A DNA stretch of 64,000 nucleotides from positions 2,418,001-2,482,000 of the forward strand of contig NZ_CP064653.1 of the NCBI RefSeq assembly GCF_015711015.1, read 5' to 3'. The stretch comes from Methylomonas sp. LL1. GTDB taxonomy: Bacteria; Pseudomonadota; Gammaproteobacteria; Methylococcales; Methylomonadaceae. Positions 16,449 to 23,360 of the stretch are shown here, piece by piece (the stretch's first letter is position 1; each line of letters starts with the position of its first letter). The notes under the pieces are model-generated. The model was not told where the DNA came from. It saw nothing but the letters and a program-made list of their open reading frames with translations, and did no database searches. Made by a program: the position numbers and the translations under genes.

Positions 16449-16702
16449 GCTTGGTCGTAAAAGTAAATCCGGGGCAAGAGCGACTCTGGTGTTAAGGCGA
16501 TTTTTGAGAACGTTTGTACCCATTGTCGATGCCAAATATGGCGTTCGCCGAGCGGACTTGTGCTGAGCGAAGCCAAAGTAGCCGAAGCGAACGGTTGACT
16601 TCGACTCCGCTCAGTCAACGTCAAATCACTTGGCTCAGTCAACGTTAAATTACTTGTCTCAGGTAATGAAAAGTGGCTTGGATTGGGTACATTTATTGCC
16701 AT
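16445..16702 (-). other. Small repeat-derived open frame bridging pilO-like and gspE-like genes
   Basis: An 85-codon frame begins 7 nt after the pilO-like stop and ends in ATGA overlap with the ATPase ATG. Its composition is repeat-derived: three 8-residue repeats (SHFSLPET, SNLTLTEP, SDLTLTER) followed by a typical translated interspersed repeat (FASATLASLSTSPLGERH). It is probably not a functional protein, but its translation could couple the two flanking genes. Confidence 0.3.
16548..16681. repeat. Interspersed palindromic repeat followed by three 24-nt tandem units
   Basis: Left part: arms CTGAGCG (16563-16569) and CGCTCAG (16608-16614), with nested GTTGACT (16594-16600) and AGTCAAC (16613-16619), the pattern of the widespread GCTGAGCGAAG/CTTCGACTCCGCTCAG intergenic element. 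Right part: 24-nt units starting CTCAGTCAACGT at 16610 and 16634 and a degenerate third at 16658. Confidence 0.7.
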
Positions 16703-16709
16703 AAATCGT

Positions 16710-17363
16710 CTAAATCCATAAATCCAGGGTCCAGGCTTTCATACCGATATATTGGGCCTCGTTGTTGTTATCGACATTTTTCATGCTCAGAAACACCGGC
16801 AACGCCTTGATCCGGCCCTGCCCCAATTCATCCAGCATTTCATAAACATCGGCATAATGGCCGATGAAATTGAATCGATGCGTATGCACGGTATCGGTTT
16901 TCTTCAACATCTCGCTCAACCAGTTTTTCAGGTCGGCGAACGAGCGCGGCAGCTCGGCGACTTTTTTGTCGCCGAGATCGCGGTCATCGATGATTTGCAA
17001 GCGGTGGCGCTGCAGCAGTTGCGCCAGTTTGTCGATGCTGTCGTTGAGGTCGGTCTGGCCATATAAAAAGCCGGCTTTCGCCGTCAAGCCGGCCTGAACC
17101 TCCTGATCGCGGCGTTTCAAGCCCAGCAGTTCATCCTGCAATTTCTGCTTCTTCCGGTTCAGCCCCGGAAGCGCATCCTCGTCCACCCCCTTTAATTTGA
17201 TAGCCTTGTAGGCCTGTTCGGCCTGGTCCGATTTTGCAACCAGGGTATTGCTGACAAACACGAAATAAATCACCGTAATCACCAGTGCCGGCAGAAAACG
17301 CTTCAGCCAGCGCTCGCGTAATTTGTCGTCGCTGATCGCTTGATTGAATTCCTTGGCGATCAT
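16710..17363 (-). CDS. PilO/GspM/MshJ-like inner-membrane assembly protein
   Basis: 217 aa: a short cytoplasmic N-terminus, one membrane helix (about 24-42, FLPALVITVIYFVFVSN), a coiled coil (about 50-125) and a small alpha/beta domain ending LDLWI. This is the PilO plan. It overlaps the PilMN-like gene by 4 bp (ATGA), as pilN and pilO often do. Predicted to dimerise with the PilN-like part of its neighbour in the periplasm and align the secretin with the inner platform. The ferredoxin-like fold is inferred, not seen. Confidence 0.65.
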   Translation of the reverse strand: MIAKEFNQAISDDKLRERWLKRFLPALVITVIYFVFVSNTLVAKSDQAEQAYKAIKLKGVDEDALPGLNRKKQKLQDELLGLKRRDQEVQAGLTAKAGFLYGQTDLNDSIDKLAQLLQRHRLQIIDDRDLGDKKVAELPRSFADLKNWLSEMLKKTDTVHTHRFNFIGHYADVYEMLDELGQGRIKALPVFLSMKNVDNNNEAQYIGMKAWTLDLWI

Positions 17364-18757
17364 TTTTTAACCTCGCCAAAGCCGGCAATGCCCTGATCGC
17401 TCACTACCAACTTGAACGACCAAGGCCCCGGCTCGCCGTCGAATAGGGCCATGTTTTCCTTGGTGGCCGCGCCGACTCGCCAATTGCTCCCCACCAAGCG
17501 CTCTTGCAGATAAGCGGCTAACTGGTTGCTCAAATGCTGCTGCAAACTCACCCCACCCACCGTGACATCGTTCAGCTGGCTATCCATCGTTTCCACGATC
17601 AACCGTGGATGCCGGCCATCCGCCAGGGCCTTTAACAACAAAGCCGGGCGTTGCTGCAGGGTCTTGACCGTATTCGGGATCAGCTCGGCATCGGCGGCGG
17701 CTTTTTTCAGCTTGGCCTCCAGCCGGTCGCGCTGATCCGTGCTGGCCGTGATTTGTCCGCGCAAATCGGCCATGGCCTTATCCACTTGTGTCAGCCTGGC
17801 GGTTTCGCGTTCGAAATAAGCCTGGTGATAGACGAACCAGCCGGCATGCAGCCCGCACAGCAATATCGCGCCCAGGCCGGTGCCGGCCATCCAGGCCAGT
17901 TCCGGATCGATATTGGCGAGCGGTTGCAGCAGCGCCGCTTCCGCCGCCTGGCCGGCGATCAACACTTGCGCCCACAGCGCCAACCACTGTTCCAATTGGC
18001 CGGTCTCGCTTAGTACAAACTGGCTCCGGGTCGGCGGTAAAAATTCCACCCGGTTGTTCAGCAAGGTTTCGCTGGCCTCCACCTCGCCATGCTCGTGCAA
18101 CCAGTGTTCCAGCTCGGCTTGCCAATGCGGATTATCGAAACCCAATACCAGTGCGGCCAAGCGCTCTTCGTTACGCTGCAAGGCCACCAATTGCGACGAC
18201 CAGGCTTCGATCCGCAGCCACTCCTCGGCCTCCGGTTTATGCAAGGCCAACGGTAATCCGCCGGGATGCAGCAGGCCGGCCAGTTTGCAGTTGCGCCGTT
18301 TAACAGCATTTAACAAATCGTCCCAAGCCAGTTGCTCGATTTGCACCAGCCAGTAGTCCGACATGTCGTTTTCAGCCCGTAAAAACCGAAACGCCACCCG
18401 GCTCTCCAGCGAAGACACCCCGGTCAGACCCTCGGCTTCGAATTGCAGGGCCTGAGTCAGCGTGGCATCATCCATGCCCTTGACCTGCAGGGTCGGCAAG
18501 CTGAGCAGCAAGGCCGGCAGACGCAAAAACAACAACCAGACCTTGCGCCCCAGGCGCGGCGTGTTATCGGCGATTTTGCCGAAGGCCTTGCCCAGCTGGC
18601 CGCTGGATTTGCAGCCCTGCTCGATCACCTGTAGCGGCCCGCGCAAAATCCCATGCCGGTCGGCATCGACCCGGAAGGTTTTGATCTCGGTGATGAACAG
18701 CAGCGTGTGCGCCGGGCGCGGATTGAACTGGAGCAGTTTCAGCTTATGCTTCCTCAA
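17360..18757 (-). CDS. PilM-PilN-like fusion (MshI/GspL-like) inner-membrane assembly protein
   Basis: 465 aa. Residues 1-270 resemble a divergent actin-like PilM/GspL cytoplasmic domain, a helix at about 285-305 (GTGLGAILLCGLHAGWFVY) crosses the membrane, a coiled coil covers about 310-355, and a PilN-like periplasmic domain ends the protein. MshI and GspL have the same fused plan. The only usable start upstream of the conserved part is a TTG at 18757 with poor Shine-Dalgarno complementarity; a REP sits just 25 bp upstream. It may therefore be weakly translated relative to the pilin. Confidence 0.65.
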   Translation of the reverse strand: MRKHKLKLLQFNPRPAHTLLFITEIKTFRVDADRHGILRGPLQVIEQGCKSSGQLGKAFGKIADNTPRLGRKVWLLFLRLPALLLSLPTLQVKGMDDATLTQALQFEAEGLTGVSSLESRVAFRFLRAENDMSDYWLVQIEQLAWDDLLNAVKRRNCKLAGLLHPGGLPLALHKPEAEEWLRIEAWSSQLVALQRNEERLAALVLGFDNPHWQAELEHWLHEHGEVEASETLLNNRVEFLPPTRSQFVLSETGQLEQWLALWAQVLIAGQAAEAALLQPLANIDPELAWMAGTGLGAILLCGLHAGWFVYHQAYFERETARLTQVDKAMADLRGQITASTDQRDRLEAKLKKAAADAELIPNTVKTLQQRPALLLKALADGRHPRLIVETMDSQLNDVTVGGVSLQQHLSNQLAAYLQERLVGSNWRVGAATKENMALFDGEPGPWSFKLVVSDQGIAGFGEVKK

Positions 18758-18782
18758 ATCAAAAAAATTTCGAGCGCCCTGC

Positions 18783-18839
18783 TGGAGAGGCTTTAGCCGC
18801 GACCAAAATCTTTAATCGCGGCTAAAGCCCCTCCTACCA
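18783..18839. repeat. REP palindrome
   Basis: Arms GAGGCTTTAGCCGCGAC (about 18787-18803) and TCGCGGCTAAAGCCCCTCC (from 18816) flank a ~13-nt loop between the pilin gene terminator and the PilMN-like gene. Confidence 0.85.
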
Positions 18840-18867
18840 TGGATTTTTCCGGCGCTTCGCCGAACGT

Positions 18868-18888
18868 AAAAAGCCCCATCCTTGGGGC
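18868..18888 (-). terminator. Rho-independent terminator after the pilin gene
   Basis: Read on the minus strand: GCCCC (18888-18884), a 6-nt loop, GGGGC (18877-18873) and a run of five T. It lies ~75 nt past the pilin stop and ahead of the PilMN-like gene, so it should make the pilin transcript abundant and the machinery transcript scarce. Confidence 0.7.
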
Positions 18889-18961
18889 CGCCATCCTTGG
18901 CGTGGAGCATCCTGGGTGGTTCTAAGCCAAGCGCTCGTTAACCAACAGCGATTTCCTTGAA

Positions 18962-19801
18962 TTAATCACCATCTTGAATGCTAGCGAAATGCGCTTGCTG
19001 GAAATCGGCTTGGGTTTTAAGGTCGGGAGCTAACGCGGCAATAAATTGCGCACGAGTACCTGCCGTTTTTGAAACTCTAAAAATGGCCAAGAAACGTGAG
19101 TATTTAGCGCTTGGATTTGCAGTGCTGAAATAAACCGGTGCTTCGCTGATGGTTTTGCCGCTCATTTGCGATTTTTGACCTACGCCCATGACGTAGAACT
19201 CGTTATCGTGGTCGGTCGCGGTCGCAGACAAATCGTCGGCGTCAACTTCCACGCCCAGCTTGTCGATCAATAAAGTTTGCAATTGCGCGTGTTTGATACA
19301 AGCAACTTTGGTGGTTCCACCTACAATCGGAGTTGCACCATTAGTGCCAGTACTACCGGTCACAACGCCATCGAAAGTAGCATTAAAGTCGTTCCCCGGT
19401 ACGTTAGTAGCAGTCGCTTCAACCATTGGGAACAGACTGTCGATTTCAGCTGCTTGCAAGTTGGTCAACTGATCAGCGCTAATGGTGCAAACTTCTAAAT
19501 TATCGGTAGCAGCCGTGCTGTCTGGCAACCAATCGCTAATCAAGTTACCGGTGGCACTGTTGTCAACCAAACTATCAAAACCATCGGGAAAAGCCATGTA
19601 TTGCGCATCGAAACGGTGGATGGCTTTGCTGACTTCGGCCAATGAATCGGCGCTGCTGCTGTTTTGGGTTTTTTCGGTGAAGCCGCCGACATAGGGCAAC
19701 AACAGACCGGCCAGGCCGATCAAAACCAGCAGCACGACGGTCAATTCGATCAACGTCATACCGCGCTGTTTGAACGCAATCTTTGAGTTATAATTTTTCA
19801 C
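18962..19801 (-). CDS. Major pilin-like protein (MshA/GspG-like)
   Basis: 279 aa from a GTG at 19801 with GAGGAAA 6 nt upstream. Class III signal FKQRG|MTLIE with E+5, then a helix (TVVLLVLIGLAGLLLPYV). The globular part is Ser/Thr/Ala/Asn/Asp-rich with two cysteines (VCTIS, VACIKH) spaced as a pilin disulphide loop. The insert is larger than in MshA (~170 aa). First gene of the machine, with its own structured leader and a terminator directly behind it, as expected of the main structural subunit. Base composition is visibly poorer in GC than the downstream genes. Confidence 0.8.
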   Translation of the reverse strand: MKNYNSKIAFKQRGMTLIELTVVLLVLIGLAGLLLPYVGGFTEKTQNSSSADSLAEVSKAIHRFDAQYMAFPDGFDSLVDNSATGNLISDWLPDSTAATDNLEVCTISADQLTNLQAAEIDSLFPMVEATATNVPGNDFNATFDGVVTGSTGTNGATPIVGGTTKVACIKHAQLQTLLIDKLGVEVDADDLSATATDHDNEFYVMGVGQKSQMSGKTISEAPVYFSTANPSAKYSRFLAIFRVSKTAGTRAQFIAALAPDLKTQADFQQAHFASIQDGD

Positions 19802-20134
19802 GGGGTTTCCTCGTTAAAGTGGTTGTAAGGATTCGCATTTTTTCAACACATACACGGATCGTCACATCCGTGGCGGGGAAACCCGCCCTGTATTGAAGGC
19901 GCACATTTTATGTGAGCGATGTCTCACATGTCGTTAGGAAGAAATCCCGAATTTTTTTACCCGCCGTTCCCGCTGATTTCGGGAATTGATGGAAACAGCT
20001 GATTTTCTTGCACTAATCGGCCGCGGTAGCCGTCAGCCTTAACTCACGATTTATCAGTTGCCGCATTCGCGCTGTAGGATCAACTCAGGATTCGGTAACA
20101 AACAACTTACCGGTTGGCCGCCCTTATCGGGCCA
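19802..20134 (-). promoter_or_regulatory. 333-bp pilin upstream region with three inverted repeats
   Basis: No gene seen. It holds a 20-bp operator-like repeat ATGTGAG-N6-CTCACAT at 19910-19929, a hairpin GGCGGG/CCCGCC at 19872-19887 and a hairpin ACGGAT/ATCCGT with a 6-nt loop at 19854-19871. The last two lie 53-86 nt before the pilin start and would be in the mRNA leader. No convincing sigma-54 site or known riboswitch was found. Confidence 0.5.
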
Positions 20135-20779
20135 TCATTTCGCCAAAAGCCCCAAATTAACCGCGATATGCGCCAGTTCGGTGGTAGTGTCTACCCGCAG
20201 TTTTTTCTTGATTTGGGTGGCGTAGTTGGCGACGGTTTTCTGGCCCAGACATAAATGATCGGAAATTTTAGGAATCGTCAGGCCCTTGGCCAGCAGTCTG
20301 AACACATCGAACTCGCGCGGCGAAAATGCATTGATGGCGGCCTGGTGATCGGTATACACCGATAGCGCCTCGTCCTGCCCCAGCAACCCCTGTTCGATAT
20401 AATGCTGCCCTTGCATGATGGCCTCTATCGCCGGCAACAGAATGTCCGGCGCGGTGTTTTTGGTGATGTAGCCCCGCGCGCCGGCATCCAATGCGCGCCG
20501 TACGTACACCTGTTCCTGATAAACGCTGAACACCAGAACGCGGGCGTCCGCATCGCGCATGACGACACGGCGGATGGTTTCCAGACCGCCAATACCAGGC
20601 ATGGATAAATCCATCACCACGACATCGGGTTTCAATTCCTGAAACAGCTTGATGGCCTGTTCGCCGCGCTCGGCCTCGCCTATCACTTCGACATGCCCCG
20701 TCACCGACAGCAACATGCGAAACCCGGCGCGCACCACGGCATGGTCGTCGACCAGTAGAATTTTAATGTTATGACTCAT
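20135..20779 (-). CDS. NarL/FixJ-family response regulator (UvrY/GacA-like)
   Basis: 214 aa. Receiver domain with the DD acidic pair at 11-12, phospho-acceptor D57 in VVVMDLSMP and a conserved lysine in YITKN, then a LuxR-type helix-turn-helix (FSPREFDVFRLLAKGLTIPK, ISDHLCLGQKTVANY). Closest in form to UvrY/GacA. No histidine kinase is adjacent. It lies 333 bp upstream of, and is codirectional with, the pilin gene, so it is a natural candidate for control of the pilus locus; this is inferred from position only. Confidence 0.9.
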   Translation of the reverse strand: MSHNIKILLVDDHAVVRAGFRMLLSVTGHVEVIGEAERGEQAIKLFQELKPDVVVMDLSMPGIGGLETIRRVVMRDADARVLVFSVYQEQVYVRRALDAGARGYITKNTAPDILLPAIEAIMQGQHYIEQGLLGQDEALSVYTDHQAAINAFSPREFDVFRLLAKGLTIPKISDHLCLGQKTVANYATQIKKKLRVDTTTELAHIAVNLGLLAK

Positions 20780-20922
20780 GGCATCGATAGCTGAAAAAAT
20801 TGGCGTATTATCGGCCAGCCGCTTCCCCGATCATGGCGGGAAAAATTCTTTTTTCTCCAATGAAAAATTAAGGATCAGCCGCAGCTGCTATGTTTGCCGC
20901 TCTTTAATCCTAGGGAAGTTCC

Positions 20923-21888
20923 ATGAATCGAATTGGCCGAATCTCAATCGGCGGACTCTTGCTGCTAAGCAACTTGGCGCAAGCGGAAACCTTGTTTATC
21001 ACGCTGGAAAAAGATAATGCGCTGGCCGTGGTCGATCCGCTGGCCGGAAAATTGTTGAAAACCGTAGCGGTCGGTCAACGTCCGCGCGGGATAGCGATCA
21101 GTCCCGACGCCAAAAAGCTGTATGTCGCCACCAGCGACGACGACAGCATTCAAGTGGTCGACGCGGAAAGTCTTAAAGTCATCGGCAAGCTGCCGTCCGG
21201 CCAAGATCCGGAAACCTTCGCGCTCAGTCCCGCCGGCGAGGCGTTGTATGTGTCGAACGAGGACGACAGCATGGTAACGGCTATCGATTTGAATCAGGGC
21301 AAAGCCATCAAGACAGTCGCGGTCGGCGTCGAACCGGAGGGAATTACCGTCAGCCCCGACGGCCAATGGCTGGTCAGCGCCACGGAAGCCACCAACATGC
21401 TGCACTGGATTGACCGTAAAACCTTAACGGTGGTCGATAACACCTTGGTCGATCCACGTCCGCGCGCGCTCGGTTTCAGCTCGGACAGCCGGCGGCTGTG
21501 GGTGACGTCCGAAATGGCCGGCAGCGTCACGGTACTGGATACGGAAAGCCGTCAAATTATCAAAAACATCAAATTCGAAATTGCCGGCGTCAGTCAGGAA
21601 GCGATCCAGCCGGTCGGCGTGGTGATCGACCAAGCCGGACAAAAGGCTTATGTCGCGTTGGGCCCCGCCAATCGGGTGGCGATGATCAATGCCCAAACAT
21701 TCGAGGTGGAAATGTATTTTCTGGTCGGCCAACGGGTCTGGAATCTGGCCTTTTCACCCGATCAAAGCCGCTTATATACCACCAACGGCGTCAGTAACGA
21801 CATTTCCATCATCGATCTGCAAAAACAGCAAGTCACCAAGTCGGTGGCGGTTGGGCGTTATCCGTGGGGCGTGGCGGTCAAGCCGTAG
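20923..21888 (+). CDS. Periplasmic YVTN-type beta-propeller protein, PQQ-alcohol-oxidation associated type
   Basis: 321 aa: signal peptide ending NLAQA (about 22), then about seven repeats of the LYVxxxxDDSIxVVD pattern (for example KKLYVATSDDDSIQVVD, EALYVSNEDDSMVTAID, SRLYTTNGVSNDISIID). This matches the PQQ-dependent-catabolism-associated propeller family (TIGR03866), found beside methanol or ethanol dehydrogenase genes. No dehydrogenase is adjacent here. GGGAAG stands upstream of the ATG. The precise role of the family is unclear. Confidence 0.8.
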   Translation: MNRIGRISIGGLLLLSNLAQAETLFITLEKDNALAVVDPLAGKLLKTVAVGQRPRGIAISPDAKKLYVATSDDDSIQVVDAESLKVIGKLPSGQDPETFALSPAGEALYVSNEDDSMVTAIDLNQGKAIKTVAVGVEPEGITVSPDGQWLVSATEATNMLHWIDRKTLTVVDNTLVDPRPRALGFSSDSRRLWVTSEMAGSVTVLDTESRQIIKNIKFEIAGVSQEAIQPVGVVIDQAGQKAYVALGPANRVAMINAQTFEVEMYFLVGQRVWNLAFSPDQSRLYTTNGVSNDISIIDLQKQQVTKSVAVGRYPWGVAVKP

Positions 21889-21933
21889 GACTTGATCGGA
21901 AATACCCCATGTTTTTTCATTCGAAGGTCGCCG

Positions 21934-22617
21934 TCACGCATCCGCCCACATCCGCAACAGATTGTGGTAACAGCCGGTCAGATTGACGCTGGCCGGGCTG
22001 TCGCCTTGGGTGGTGCGTAGTTCCAGGATAGCCATGTCCATTTCGAACAGCAGCCGGCGGCGTTCGGTTTCGCGCACCATGCTTTCCATCCAGAAAAACG
22101 ATGCCATCCTGGCCCCGCGAGTGACGGCTTCCACCCGATGCAAACTGGAACCGGGATAGAGCACCATGTCGCCGGCCGCCAGTTTGACCGCGTGTTGGCC
22201 ATAGGTGTCTTCGATCACCAATTCGCCGCCGTCGTAACTGTCTGGATCGGCCAGAAAAATCGTCGCCGACAAATCGGTACGCAGCCGTTGGCCGGTCTCC
22301 GAACAATAACGGATGGCATTATCGATGTGGTTGCCGAAGGTATTGTGCTCGCCTTCGTAGCGGTTGAACAACGGCGGAAAAATCCGCTTCGGCAAGGCCG
22401 CCGACAGAAACAGCGCGTTCCGGTTCAAGGCCTCCATAACGATGGCCCGAAGTTGCCGGCTTTGCGGGGTATTTTCCGGCAACTGCAGATTGTTTTTGAC
22501 CTGGGCCGACTGGCTGCCGGCGGTGATGCGGCCATCGGTCCACGGCGCGTCGGCCAGCAGTTGTTGGCATTGTTGTAGCGCCTCCGCGGAGAGTACTTGA
22601 GGGATTTCTATCAGCAT
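21934..22617 (-). CDS. piuC: Fe(II)/2-oxoglutarate dioxygenase of the PiuC/YbiX type
   Basis: 227 aa PKHD-type hydroxylase. Seen: the iron motif HID near residue 117 in [11 protein letters not shown], the distal histidine in [13 protein letters not shown] near 160, then [13 protein letters not shown] with the 2-oxoglutarate arginine. PiuC proteins accompany catecholate siderophore receptors (piuA) in pseudomonads and are iron-repressed. It is the last gene of the iron operon, 3 bp after the PepSY gene. The substrate is unknown for the family. Confidence 0.9.
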   Translation of the reverse strand: MLIEIPQVLSAEALQQCQQLLADAPWTDGRITAGSQSAQVKNNLQLPENTPQSRQLRAIVMEALNRNALFLSAALPKRIFPPLFNRYEGEHNTFGNHIDNAIRYCSETGQRLRTDLSATIFLADPDSYDGGELVIEDTYGQHAVKLAAGDMVLYPGSSLHRVEAVTRGARMASFFWMESMVRETERRRLLFEMDMAILELRTTQGDSPASVNLTGCYHNLLRMWADA

Positions 22618-22620
22618 GGT

Positions 22621-23325
22621 TCACCCCGCGATGGCTTGTAAGGCAAGGAACACGCTCAGACTCAAGGAACTCAAGCCTAACCCGGCCGCCGCCAAGCGCT
22701 TACCGTGCAGACGGGTCCATAGCAGGATGCCGGTCAGACTCAAAAACATCAAGCCGCCGGCCAAGCTATCCGCCAGCAAAATCCAACCGACACCCATGCC
22801 GCTGCCTTTATGCAGATTGGTCAACATCGACAACAGGTTACCCTCGCCTTGCTTGACACTGACGAAGGCATTGCCTTCCCAATATTCGGCGGACAGCATC
22901 CGTTGCGGATTGCGCAGGTTGATTTGCCAGGACGCCGGTTGCTGGATCGGCTGATTGTTCCAGATCACGGTTTTAGCCGGTTCGCTACGGATTTTGGCAT
23001 TAGCGGTATTGATGCCCAGCGATGCGCCCAGCCAAGCGGCCATGGCTTTGGGATCGGCCGGACGCGGCTCCGGCAGCGCCAGCTGGATTTGTTTTTGCTC
23101 CATCTTGCCGATCGGGATTTTCATTACCTCGCGATGATTCAGCAGAATGCCGGAAAAACCAAATAGCAAACCCAGCGCCGCGCCCCACAATCCGAACCAG
23201 GCGTGGGTGCGGCGCAACCACTTCAAAAAAGTGCCGCGCGCAAGCGACTTGGGTAAAAAAAGATAGCCCCCGTTGGTTTTTGGCGGGCGCTTGGCTGGCT
23301 GTATGGCATGGATGGAGGTATTCAT
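22621..23325 (-). CDS. PepSY-associated membrane protein of the iron operon
   Basis: 234 aa with an N-terminal helix (WFGLWGAALGLLFGFSGILL, about 43-62), a periplasmic PepSY-like domain (KMEQKQIQLALPEP to NLHKGSGMGVGW) and two C-terminal helices. The motif LRRTHAWFGLWGA and the histidines resemble PepSY-TM proteins such as PiuB, thought to reduce ferric siderophores at the inner membrane. It is shorter than full-length PiuB (~400 aa), so it is a single-PepSY form. Position between siderophore receptor and piuC supports an iron role. Confidence 0.75.
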   Translation of the reverse strand: MNTSIHAIQPAKRPPKTNGGYLFLPKSLARGTFLKWLRRTHAWFGLWGAALGLLFGFSGILLNHREVMKIPIGKMEQKQIQLALPEPRPADPKAMAAWLGASLGINTANAKIRSEPAKTVIWNNQPIQQPASWQINLRNPQRMLSAEYWEGNAFVSVKQGEGNLLSMLTNLHKGSGMGVGWILLADSLAGGLMFLSLTGILLWTRLHGKRLAAAGLGLSSLSLSVFLALQAIAG

Positions 23326-23360
23326 GATCCGTTAATCGATTGAAGTGATGGAGTGGATGC

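Noticed and set aside
19910-19929. CRP site
   Set aside because: TGTGA and TCACA are 8 bp apart instead of the required 6, so it is only listed as a palindrome.
19850-19930. GEMM-type c-di-GMP riboswitch in the pilin leader
   Set aside because: Two hairpins are present but the conserved GGGCAAACC and GACGCAAAGC elements are not; kept as unassigned structure.
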